Below, in pieces: positions 15,092-22,853 of a DNA stretch of 43,266 nt. Position 1 is the first letter of the stretch. Every line of letters begins with the position of its first letter. The position numbers and the translations under genes are program-made. The stretch comes from Acidobacteriota bacterium (lineage in GTDB: Bacteria > Acidobacteriota > Terriglobia > Terriglobales > Acidobacteriaceae): NCBI GenBank assembly GCA_003225005.1, contig QIAN01000384.1, forward strand, positions 1-43,266, written 5' to 3'. A model generated the notes under the pieces. It was not told the DNA's origin. It was given only the letters and a program-made list of their open reading frames with translations, and searched no databases.

Positions 15092-15766
15092 ATGACGAAG
15101 CTGGCCAAAGACGTCGATAAGCGTGAGCGTATTGTGAAGCGCATTGCGCGGGAGTTGCGGGATGGGTTCTATGTGAACCTCGGGATTGGCATGCCGACGC
15201 TCATTGCGAACCATGTGCCGCCAGGGATTGAAGTCATTCTTCAGTCGGAGAACGGGATGTTGGGGATTGGGCCTTATCCGATCGAGGGGCAGGAAGATGC
15301 CGACTTAATTAATGCGGGCAAGGAGACGGTGAGCGAGATGGCGGGCACGGCATATTTCTCCAGCGCCGATTCGTTTGCCATGATTCGCGGCGGGCATATT
15401 GATTTGAGCGTGCTGGGGGCGATGGAAGTGGACGAGGAGGGCACGCTGGCGAATTGGATGATCCCGGGGAAAATGGTGAAAGGCATGGGCGGGGCGATGG
15501 ATCTGGTGGCCAGCGCGCGGCGCGTGATCGTCGCCATGGAGCACACAACTCGCGAAGGCGCGCCGAAGATTCTGAAGAAATGCACGCTGCCGCTGACTGG
15601 AGTGAAGGTCGTGGATACGATTGTCACCGAGATGGCATACATCCGCGTGACCAAGGATGGGCTGGTGCTGGAGGAAGTGGCTCGGGGTTTGACCGCGCAG
15701 GATGTGCAGCGAGTTACCGAGGCGAGGCTGCTGGTTAGTTCGAGTTTGAAGGTGATGGAAAGTTAG
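15092..15766 (+). CDS. scoB: 3-oxoacid CoA-transferase subunit B
   Basis: A 224-residue beta subunit. It carries [17 protein letters not shown], the catalytic-Glu motif [11 protein letters not shown] (Glu53 forms the glutamyl-CoA intermediate), [40 protein letters not shown] and [19 protein letters not shown]. It lies 125 bases after subunit A, a gap longer than usual for a paired operon but on the same strand with nothing else between. The start is the ATG where family similarity begins. Confidence 0.95.
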   Translation: MTKLAKDVDKRERIVKRIARELRDGFYVNLGIGMPTLIANHVPPGIEVILQSENGMLGIGPYPIEGQEDADLINAGKETVSEMAGTAYFSSADSFAMIRGGHIDLSVLGAMEVDEEGTLANWMIPGKMVKGMGGAMDLVASARRVIVAMEHTTREGAPKILKKCTLPLTGVKVVDTIVTEMAYIRVTKDGLVLEEVARGLTAQDVQRVTEARLLVSSSLKVMES

Positions 15767-15848
15767 GGCGCGTTTCGGCGGTTTCTACCAGATGTGTGCG
15801 CAATCGCAGAGACCTAGCTAAGTTTGCTGGCTACGTCTTTCTGCTGCC

Positions 15849-15878
15849 CGTAGAGACGTTGCCAGCAACGTCTCTACG
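15849..15878. repeat. perfect 14-bp-arm palindrome between convergent genes
   Basis: CGTAGAGACGTTGC, a CA spacer, then GCAACGTCTCTACG: 28 of 28 bases paired. It lies between the 3' ends of scoB (plus) and a small membrane protein gene (minus). It could act as a two-way terminator, but no T-tract follows and the string resembles dispersed repeats known in cyanobacterial and other genomes. Confidence 0.7.
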
Positions 15879-15912
15879 ACATCGGTTGCCCGCACTGAAA
15901 ATCCTCAACAAT

Positions 15913-16113
15913 TTAGATCCGGAACGGCGCTGCCAGCAGGCGGAAGGGTAGGGTGATGGCTAGATAAACGATCTCCAGAACTCCGTGGACAGCGACTCCC
16001 AGGATGCGGAAGGGGAGCAGTAGCAGCCAGATGAAGGGATACGCGATCAACGCCAGCATGGCCAATGGCCAGCAGAGCACGAAAAGGATGCACCACAGAA
16101 GGAATGTGAACAT
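15913..16113 (-). CDS. small hydrophobic membrane protein
   Basis: A 66-residue protein that is almost entirely hydrophobic: a first span (FLLWCILFVLCWPLAMLALI), a second (IWLLLLPFRILGVAVHGVLE) and a short amphipathic end with two LPFRLLAAPFR-like turns. It resembles short Acidobacteria membrane proteins of unknown function. AAAGGGG lies a little upstream of the ATG. It is convergent with scoB across the 15849 palindrome. Confidence 0.65.
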   Translation of the reverse strand: MFTFLLWCILFVLCWPLAMLALIAYPFIWLLLLPFRILGVAVHGVLEIVYLAITLPFRLLAAPFRI

Positions 16114-16189
16114 GGGACGGCCCCTTTGCTTTCCCAGGAATAATACGGCCGGCTGGGGTCGGAAGTTCCCTGCGAGATGCGGGAAGGTT

Positions 16190-17299
16190 TCAGACTCTGG
16201 TTTTTAGGTTAGGGCTGCTACTGTGCCCATTTTTGGTTGCATGAAGGACTTCAATGCTTGCTTCTTTGACCGCGAGGTTGCGCAGGCATTCTTCATACGG
16301 GGCGCGGGCAATACCTCGCTCGGTGATGATGGCGGTTACGTATTTTGCGGGGGTGACGTCGAAGGCGGGATTCTCGATTCCGACGCCGTCGGGGACCATC
16401 TGTTTTCCGGCGATGTGGGTGACTTCTTTGGCGTCGCGTTGCTCTATGGGAATTTTGCCGCCGTCGGGTGTGGCGAGATCGATGGTGGAAAAAGGCGCGG
16501 CAACGTAGAACGGAATTCCGTGTTCTTTGGCTAGGACTGCGACCGTGTAGGTGCCGATTTTGTTGGCCACGTCTCCGTTGGCGGCGATGCGGTCGGCTCC
16601 GACGACGATGGCTCCGATTTTGCCCTGGCTCATCATGGCACCGGCCATGTTGTCGGAGATCACTGTGGTCGGGATTCCGTCTTTCATCAGTTCCCACGCG
16701 GTGAGGCGTGAGCCTTGCAGGAAGGGGCGAGTCTCGTCGGCGAAGACGTGGATTTTCTTACCTTGTTCGACCGCGGCGCGGATGACTCCGAGGGCTGTGC
16801 CGTATCCGCAGGTGGCCAGCGCGCCGGCGTTGCAGTGGGTGAGCACTCCTCCTTCGGAGGGCATGAGGGTGGCGCCGTGGCGTCCCATGGCCTGGTTGGC
16901 GGCGATGTCCTCGGCGTGCATGCGCTGGGCTTCTTCGATTAGAGTCTGCCTGATCTGGGAGAGAGGGCGGATGCGAATGCGCTCCAATTTTTCCTGCATG
17001 CGGCGAATGGCCCAGAACAGATTCACGGCGGTGGGGCGCGTCTTGCCAATGACATCGCACGCCTGATTGAAATCTCGCTTCAGATCGCCGACGGTTTCGG
17101 CTTTCGAATTCTTGACCGCCAGAGCGATGCCCATGGCGGCGGCAACGCCGATAGCGGGTGCTCCGCGGACAACCATGGTGCGGATGACTTCGGCCACCTG
17201 TTCATGCGTCTGGCACGTGACGTAGGTTTCTTCCGTGGGCAGCTTCGTCTGGTCGATGAAGCGGACGCCTTGGTCGGTCCATTCAAGGGTTTGGATCAT
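16190..17299 (-). CDS. mtnA: S-methyl-5-thioribose-1-phosphate isomerase
   Basis: A 369-residue eIF2B-like sugar-phosphate isomerase of the methionine salvage pathway, converting methylthioribose 1-phosphate to methylthioribulose 1-phosphate. It has [40 protein letters not shown] with the catalytic Cys, [39 protein letters not shown] with the catalytic Asp, and [17 protein letters not shown]. Length is normal, with about 20 extra polar residues at the end. The region upstream of the ATG is a heptad repeat array, which would also form the 5' leader. No other salvage genes are nearby. The gene starts 77 bases after the pyrE stop and may share its transcript. Confidence 0.96.
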   Translation of the reverse strand: MIQTLEWTDQGVRFIDQTKLPTEETYVTCQTHEQVAEVIRTMVVRGAPAIGVAAAMGIALAVKNSKAETVGDLKRDFNQACDVIGKTRPTAVNLFWAIRRMQEKLERIRIRPLSQIRQTLIEEAQRMHAEDIAANQAMGRHGATLMPSEGGVLTHCNAGALATCGYGTALGVIRAAVEQGKKIHVFADETRPFLQGSRLTAWELMKDGIPTTVISDNMAGAMMSQGKIGAIVVGADRIAANGDVANKIGTYTVAVLAKEHGIPFYVAAPFSTIDLATPDGGKIPIEQRDAKEVTHIAGKQMVPDGVGIENPAFDVTPAKYVTAIITERGIARAPYEECLRNLAVKEASIEVLHATKNGHSSSPNLKTRV

Positions 17300-17305
17300 G
17301 AAGCA

Positions 17306-17343
17306 GGTCTCAGCTCGCGCTTCTCAGTTCTCGGTTCTCCGTT
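17306..17343 (-). repeat. heptanucleotide tandem repeat (5 units) upstream of mtnA
   Basis: On the plus strand: GGTCTCA, GCTCGCG, CTTCTCA, GTTCTCG, GTTCTCC in 7-base register. It occupies the space where the mtnA leader and ribosome site would be. Confidence 0.65.
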
Positions 17344-17376
17344 AACAACATCAGATTATCAGGCAATCCGGGGACG

Positions 17377-18069
17377 CTACCCTGTATGGGCTGCGCAGCG
17401 ATTGCGCGGGTTGTTGGTGACCGCCGGGCGTCCGCAGAGCTCGCACACCGCAGCCACCGCGAAGATTGCAGGCGAAGTGTCGTCGTTTTGCATTACGTGT
17501 TCGGTGCGCACTTCGCGTGCGGTGAAGATCGAGACCAACGGCGCGGGCGCGGCGGCCTTCTCTATGTTGGGTCGGCCCTTGGCTTCCTCGCGCTCCACCA
17601 GGCACATTACTCCGACAACTTCGAATCCGAATTCGCGGGCAGCTTTGATCGCTTGCACGGTTGAGGCTCCGGTGGTGCAGACATCGTCGACGATCACTAC
17701 GCGGGCCCCCTTTTCGCGAAAGCCCTCGATGCGCTGGCCGGTGCCGTGTTGTTTTTCTGCTTTGCGTACTAGAAACCCGTTTAGTGCGCCGCTGACCACG
17801 GAAACGGCAGTAACGATGGGGTCAGCGCCCATCGTGAGGCCGCCGATGGCGGCGGGCTTCCATCCGCGCTGCCGGATCTCCTCAGTGAAAACTTCTCCGG
17901 TGAGGCGCGAGCCTTTGGCGTCGAGCGTTGTGCTGCGGCAGTCGATGTAGTAGTCGCTGGTGCCGCCTGAGGAGAGCTTGAACTCTCCCAAGCGGAAGGA
18001 CTTCTGAGCGAGAATCCGGAGCAGGTCTGTTCTCGGATTTGACCTCGGGTCTGGGCGCGAAAAGGACAT
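17377..18069 (-). CDS. pyrE: orotate phosphoribosyltransferase with a C-terminal Cys/His tail
   Basis: A 230-residue enzyme making orotidine 5'-phosphate from orotate and PRPP in pyrimidine synthesis. It has FKLSSGGTSDYYIDCR (about 30-45), IGGLTMGADPI, FLVRKAEKQHGTGQRIEG and the PRPP-binding motif VVIVDDVCTTGAS (124-136). The type I PRTase core ends near residue 180-190. A further segment carries Cys209, Cys212, Cys225 and His228 (CELC, 12 residues, CAAH), a spacing suited to a small zinc site; usual PyrE lacks it. The ATG at 18069 has AGGA upstream and was preferred to the preceding TTG. It is followed on the same strand by mtnA. Confidence 0.95.
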   Translation of the reverse strand: MSFSRPDPRSNPRTDLLRILAQKSFRLGEFKLSSGGTSDYYIDCRSTTLDAKGSRLTGEVFTEEIRQRGWKPAAIGGLTMGADPIVTAVSVVSGALNGFLVRKAEKQHGTGQRIEGFREKGARVVIVDDVCTTGASTVQAIKAAREFGFEVVGVMCLVEREEAKGRPNIEKAAAPAPLVSIFTAREVRTEHVMQNDDTSPAIFAVAAVCELCGRPAVTNNPRNRCAAHTG

Positions 18070-18200
18070 CAAAATCCTACGATATCACGTGATGGCGCTG
18101 GACTTTGCGTCCCGGCTTATACCCTGATAGATCCTTACCAGTGGGCGAGGGGCGGGAATGTTGGCCTCGCGACGTGATAATCTGAACCATCCTTTCGAAC

Positions 18201-20540
18201 ATGACTCCTACAGGCAAAAATTTGCATAAATCGTCTATTTCTTCCGATTTAATTCTGGTTCATGTAGCTCTGCTCATTTTTCTTGTCATGGTGTTGGTCC
18301 CGGCCGGACTTGCCGAAGGCACGCGTACCTGGGAACAGTCGAAGTTTGAGGAACTGACCAAGGGCACGGCTGCGGGCGTAGCGATTCGCGGCTCGGGTGG
18401 CTTGGAGTTGGCGCCTGCATTCAAGGCATTGTATGCGACACCTTCCACGTACGTCTGGGCGATTGCGGCGGACGATGCCGGCAATGTTTACGCGGCTACA
18501 GGCGGGCCGGCGCGCGTGTATCGCATTACACCCAGCGGGCAGGCTGCCATTATTTTTGAGCCGCAGGAGCTGCAGGTACAGGCGCTGCAGGTGGGCGCAA
18601 ATGGGGTGATCTACGCTGCCACTGCCCCGGATGGAAAAGTTTACAAGCTGGAACACAAGCCGAGTGGCAGAGCTGACGCCGCGAAAGCGGATGACAACAA
18701 GTCTGCGACTCCGGGGGCCGCTCAAGAAGCTGCAAAACCGGTGGTTGATCCTTCGTGGAGTTCGTCAGTCTATTTTGCCCCAGGCACGAAGTACATATGG
18801 GATCTCGCGCTCGACAAGGCGGGCAATCTGTTCATCGCGACTGGCGATCACGGGGAAATCTACCGGGTCACAGCCCGGGGAGAGCACTCAGTATTTTTCA
18901 AGAGTGATGAAACTCACGTCCGCGTGCTGGCTTTTGACGCGCCAGGGAACCTGATTGCAGGGTCGGATGGAAGCGGCTTGGTCTATCGGATTTCACCAGT
19001 GGGGGAAGGCTTTGTGCTGTACAGCGCTCCGAAGAAAGAGATCACGGCGCTCGCCGTCGACCGTACGGGAAACATTTATGCGGCGGGGGTGGGTGAGAAA
19101 CGAGGAGCAACCGCGGGGATCTCGGGAACTACTCCAGCGACGATTAATCTGACGACGGGTGGGCCGCAGAACCCTGGGCCGCAGGCGCCTGGACTCAACA
19201 TCACCATGGCTCCCACAGTTCCTGCGACGACTGGGCAATTTGCTTTTCCAGGAGGCGGATCGAGCGGCGGGTCGGAAGTGTACCGCATTGCTCCGGATGG
19301 CTCGCCCGGACGAATGTGGACTTCGCGCGACGACATTGTTTATGCGCTGGCTTTCGATTCGCAAGGTCATCTGCTGGCAGGGACGGGGAATCGCGGACAC
19401 GTTTTTGCCATTACCGGTCAGGACGATTTTGTCGACCTGTTGAAGGCGGCAGCCTCGCAGGTGACGGCATTTGCCAAGGCGCCCGGAGGCGGACTCTATG
19501 CCGCAACCAGCAATCTGGGCAAAATTTTTGTGCTCGGTGCAGGCTCTGAGGCAGAAGGAAGTTATCAGAGCGATGTTTTCGATGCGAAAGTTTTCTCGCG
19601 GTGGGGGCGCACGGAATTCCGCGGCGCGGGCAACGTGGAGATCTTCGTGCGCAGCGGAAATGTGGACAATCCTGACCGGAACTGGAGCCCTTGGAAAAAG
19701 GTGGACGTCACGAAAGATGGGCAATCTGGCATTCCCGCTGCACGGTATGCCCAGTGGAAAGCGGTGCTGCATGCGGGAAATCCTGCGCAGGGGGTGGATA
19801 GCGTTACGCTGAATTATCTTCCAAAGAACGTCGCGCCCGAGATTGACGATGTCAGCGTGCAGATGGGCCTGCGTTACCAGCCTATGCCGAAATCGGCTGG
19901 GAGCAGCCTGGGAACGGACGCTGGCGGATCTTCTGGTTCACACTTTGAATCCCCGGTGCCCAGCGCCCACGATCGCGACTCGGTTGGAGTGAAATGGAGC
20001 GCGCACGATGAGAATGACGATCAGCTCCTGTATTCGGTCTACTACCGTGGCGACGGCGAAACGCGCTGGCTTTTGCTGAAGGACAATCTGACTGACAAGG
20101 CCTATTCTTTCGACGCCAGCCTGCTGCCGGACGGCGGTTACACGGTGAAAATTGTGGCTTCGGACGCGCCATCGCATTCTCCCGGTGAAGCTTTGACGGC
20201 AGAGAAAGTAAGCCGGCGATTTGAGGTGGATACTACCCCGCCGCGAATCGAGAATTTGGCGGCTGCGGTGGAGGGCGGACCGATTCATATGACTTTCCGC
20301 GCCGGAGACGGCTTTTCGCAGATCAAGCGAGCCGAGTACTCGGTCGATGCCGGAGAGTGGAATTACGTGGAGCCGGTAGGCCAGCTTTCGGATGCGAAGA
20401 CGGAAAGCTACGATTTCAAAGTTTCTCTCGATGCGGGAAAAAACGGTGCCGCGGCCGCTTCCGAGCATGTGATCGTGGTGCGAGTTTACGACCGCTACGA
20501 GAACATGGGGGCGGCGAAGACCGTGATCCGAGCTAAGTAG
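18201..20540 (+). CDS. secreted beta-propeller protein with C-terminal beta-sandwich region
   Basis: A 779-residue exported protein with a hydrophobic segment at about 16-38 (LILVHVALLIFLVMVLVPAG). About seven blade-like repeats follow the pattern hWAhAxDxxGNhYAATG...VYRhTPxG: near residues 83, 125, 187, 235, 279, 383 and 425, consistent with a seven-bladed propeller interrupted by proline/glycine-rich insertions (about 160-180 and 295-350). The C-terminal 280 residues look like beta-sandwich modules (WGRTEFRGAGNVEIFVRSG, then DDQLLYSVYYRGDGETRWLL and VKIVASDAPSHS). I do not recognise a named family; a role in envelope binding or sensing is inference. A TGATAATC box lies 19 bases before the ATG and there is no ribosome site. 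Confidence 0.8.
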   Translation: MTPTGKNLHKSSISSDLILVHVALLIFLVMVLVPAGLAEGTRTWEQSKFEELTKGTAAGVAIRGSGGLELAPAFKALYATPSTYVWAIAADDAGNVYAATGGPARVYRITPSGQAAIIFEPQELQVQALQVGANGVIYAATAPDGKVYKLEHKPSGRADAAKADDNKSATPGAAQEAAKPVVDPSWSSSVYFAPGTKYIWDLALDKAGNLFIATGDHGEIYRVTARGEHSVFFKSDETHVRVLAFDAPGNLIAGSDGSGLVYRISPVGEGFVLYSAPKKEITALAVDRTGNIYAAGVGEKRGATAGISGTTPATINLTTGGPQNPGPQAPGLNITMAPTVPATTGQFAFPGGGSSGGSEVYRIAPDGSPGRMWTSRDDIVYALAFDSQGHLLAGTGNRGHVFAITGQDDFVDLLKAAASQVTAFAKAPGGGLYAATSNLGKIFVLGAGSEAEGSYQSDVFDAKVFSRWGRTEFRGAGNVEIFVRSGNVDNPDRNWSPWKKVDVTKDGQSGIPAARYAQWKAVLHAGNPAQGVDSVTLNYLPKNVAPEIDDVSVQMGLRYQPMPKSAGSSLGTDAGGSSGSHFESPVPSAHDRDSVGVKWSAHDENDDQLLYSVYYRGDGETRWLLLKDNLTDKAYSFDASLLPDGGYTVKIVASDAPSHSPGEALTAEKVSRRFEVDTTPPRIENLAAAVEGGPIHMTFRAGDGFSQIKRAEYSVDAGEWNYVEPVGQLSDAKTESYDFKVSLDAGKNGAAAASEHVIVVRVYDRYENMGAAKTVIRAK

Positions 20541-20654
20541 AACGATGGTCATGGTGCGGGCGTCGGAAAAGCACTCTCGCAGAGGTCGCTGAGGAAGGCC
20601 GCTGAGCCGCCGAGAAGCGCGCTGTGTGGCCGTGGCTCAAACGACTACAAGGAT

Positions 20655-21926
20655 TCATACCGTTTCCAGGTCACGATCGTCTGTCGCATTTGAAGTCGCG
20701 GTCAACTCACCGGCTTTCCTGAGTTCGGGAAAAAGCCAGGCCCATAGCGCGATCACGACTAACGTCCCCGCTCCGCCCAGAACTACCGCTGGCACAGTTC
20801 CAAACCACTGCGCCGTGAGCCCCGACTCGAACTGGCCAAATTCATTCGAGGTGCCGATAAAAACCATGTCGACGGCGGTGACGCGCCCGCGCATTTCGTC
20901 GGGCGTACGGAGCTGAACCAAGGTTGCGCGGATGATAACGCTGATCATGTCGGAGGCGCCGAGCAGAAGCAACGCGGCCAGTGACAACACCAGGCTGCGA
21001 GAAACCCCGAAGAGAATGGTGAAGATGCCGAATCCCGCGACCGACCATAGCAAAGCAACCCCGGCGCGGCCGCGCAGCGGACGGTGCACCAGCAGCACCG
21101 CCATCATGGATGCTCCGACTGCGGGAGCGGTGCGCAATAATCCCAGGCCCCAAGGGCCGGTATGGAGAATCACTCGCGCGTAGACCGGAAGCAGGGCGAC
21201 AGCGCCTCCGAGCAGCACGGCGAAAAGGTCGAGTGAGATCGCCCCCAAAATCAGTTTCTCGCGCCAGATGAAGCGCAGTCCGGCGAAGAGGGTTTTGAAT
21301 GTCATCGGCTCGGTGTGCGGTCGCGGGCGGGTTTTAATTCGCAACGTGGAAGAAAACGCTCCGATGGCGGTTAGTGTGGCAGCGACGTATACCGCCGAGG
21401 GCCCGCGGAACAGCGCGTAGAGAATGCCTCCCATCGACGGCCCAAGAATTGTGGCGGCCTGAAACGTGGTTGCGTTCCAGGCAACGGCGTTGGGGAAGTG
21501 CTCCTCCGGCACCAGTTGCGGCAGGATCGCGCGGCTGGCGGTTCCATTGAAGGAGCGGACGATGCCGATCAGCGCCAGCACTGCGTAGATCGAGACTATG
21601 GAATGTGCCCGGCTTCTCGCGATCAACAGTAGAAGCACGGAGCAGACCGCGTATCCTGCATAACAGGCCGTGAGCACGTTGCGGCGCTCAAAGCGGTCAG
21701 ACGCGTGGCCGGAGATGGGGAACAGTAGTATGCCGGGCAGGAACTGAGCCAAGCCGACCAGGCCGAGGTCCAGCGGACGCCTGGTAATCTCGTAGACTTG
21801 CCATCCAACGGCGATGGCCTGCATTTCAATCGCCGCCACGATGAGGAAGCGCGCAATCTGAAAAAGCGTGAAGTCGGGATGAGTGAAGGCAACTGTTCCG
21901 GCCTTGGAATCGGTGGGCGGAGACAT
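20655..21926 (-). CDS. MFS transporter, EntS/MFS_3-like exporter
   Basis: A 423-residue, roughly 12-helix permease. The N-terminal half shows FLIVAAIEMQAIAVGWQVYE, GLAQFLPGILLFPISGHASD, the loop-2-like signature HASDRFERRNVL, and a helix-4/5 region FNGTASRAILPQLVPEEHFP typical of the EntS-like group. The second half has LRTPDEMRGRVTAVDMVFIG. Such proteins export siderophores or hydrophobic drugs by proton antiport; the substrate is unknown. The ATG at 21926 fits the family start; an in-frame start 15 codons earlier is possible. It is divergent from the methyltransferase-like gene with about 100 bases between. Confidence 0.88.
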   Translation of the reverse strand: MSPPTDSKAGTVAFTHPDFTLFQIARFLIVAAIEMQAIAVGWQVYEITRRPLDLGLVGLAQFLPGILLFPISGHASDRFERRNVLTACYAGYAVCSVLLLLIARSRAHSIVSIYAVLALIGIVRSFNGTASRAILPQLVPEEHFPNAVAWNATTFQAATILGPSMGGILYALFRGPSAVYVAATLTAIGAFSSTLRIKTRPRPHTEPMTFKTLFAGLRFIWREKLILGAISLDLFAVLLGGAVALLPVYARVILHTGPWGLGLLRTAPAVGASMMAVLLVHRPLRGRAGVALLWSVAGFGIFTILFGVSRSLVLSLAALLLLGASDMISVIIRATLVQLRTPDEMRGRVTAVDMVFIGTSNEFGQFESGLTAQWFGTVPAVVLGGAGTLVVIALWAWLFPELRKAGELTATSNATDDRDLETV

Positions 21927-22023
21927 GGGTCTTCTAATGTGCCACAGAAAGATACGGCGCGGATACAGCAACGGCAGAGCATTGGATTGAAGATCGAGCA
22001 GCCCAGCAGACTAAAATTGGAAC

Positions 22024-22608
22024 ATGCTGTCGGTTCTGCGAACGGCGGGATGGATAGTGTGCGTAGTGTACGCGACGATTCCGTTGTTCTGGCTGATGAT
22101 CCATCCCCGGGCGGATTACTGGCGGACGCGGGCGGGCTCGCCCTATGGTGTGTTGGTGCCGGCCTGGATGGGAATGTGGGTTGGGCTCGTTGTGCTGACG
22201 GTGCCTTGGCGGAGCAGGGCGCTCTATGGCAGGGCTGCGAGTTGGATGCCGGCGGGGTTGCTGTTCGCTTTGGGCTTGTGGATTTACCGCCAGGCGGGAG
22301 CGCACTTCAGTTGGGCACAGCTGGGCGGACTGCCGGAGGTTCTGCCTGGACACCGCGAGCAGCGGTTGATGACCACGGGGATTCGGGCACGGGTGCGGCA
22401 TCCGGTGTATCTGGCACATCTGTGCGAGATGGTGGCGTGGAGTGCGGGAACGGGGTTGGTTGTGTGTTGGGTGCTGACAGGGTTCGCTGTCGCCGCCGGC
22501 GCGGTGATGATTCGGATGGAGGATGCGGAGCTGGAGAACAGGTTCGGAGAGCCGTTCGCCATGTATCGCAAACGTGTGCCAGCAGTTTTGCCAAGATGGG
22601 ATGGCTAA
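22024..22608 (+). CDS. isoprenylcysteine carboxyl methyltransferase-like membrane protein
   Basis: A 194-residue integral membrane protein with four or five hydrophobic spans. The C-terminal signature (GIRARVRHPVYLAHLCEM, then MEDAELENRFGEPFAMYRKR and VPAVLP) is that of the ICMT/PEMT-like methyltransferases, where the RHP and E..L...FG...Y segments bind S-adenosylmethionine. Bacterial substrates are mostly unknown. A TAAAAT box ends six bases before the ATG and no ribosome site is present, so the message may be leaderless. Confidence 0.88.
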   Translation: MLSVLRTAGWIVCVVYATIPLFWLMIHPRADYWRTRAGSPYGVLVPAWMGMWVGLVVLTVPWRSRALYGRAASWMPAGLLFALGLWIYRQAGAHFSWAQLGGLPEVLPGHREQRLMTTGIRARVRHPVYLAHLCEMVAWSAGTGLVVCWVLTGFAVAAGAVMIRMEDAELENRFGEPFAMYRKRVPAVLPRWDG

Positions 22609-22807
22609 AATTAGATCAGGTGTTTCCGGGTGGCGGGCTATCTCACACGTACTTACGGAGAAATTGATTGCGCACTAGCGATTTATCGCCAGCCACCAGC
22701 CCGAACATATTTGGTGTTCCGTTTTCTGACGATCAGGCCATCCTGCGCCGTGCTTAAGCGTCCGCAAGGTTTCCCCCGAGCTGTGCGGTTCACCGCGACA
22801 TGCACCG

Positions 22808-22813
22808 TATAAT
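22808..22813 (+). promoter_or_regulatory. candidate -10 box ahead of the lolC-type gene
   Basis: TATAAT followed by CTCTAG, 40 bases before the ATG at 22854. The 12-base string matches that ahead of trpC apart from one base. No clear -35 is visible. Confidence 0.4.
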
Positions 22814-22823
22814 CTCTAGTCGG

Positions 22824-22844
22824 GGCTGATGGCTGACGGCTGAA
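22824..22844 (+). repeat. heptanucleotide tandem repeat (3 units) in the lolC-type leader
   Basis: GGCTGAT, GGCTGAC, GGCTGAA in register, just before the ATG at 22854. The reverse complements have the NTCAGCC form seen in the other arrays. Confidence 0.65.
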
Positions 22845-22853
22845 AAGCTATTC

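Noticed and set aside
17300-17376. Possible SAM-type riboswitch before mtnA
   Set aside because: The leader is a heptad repeat array with no SAM-riboswitch core, and the gap to pyrE is too short.
21798-22667. Long Gly-rich plus-strand frame across the MFS start and the ICMT-like gene
   Set aside because: Different frame from the convincing ICMT-like protein; composition is that of a GC-rich shadow.
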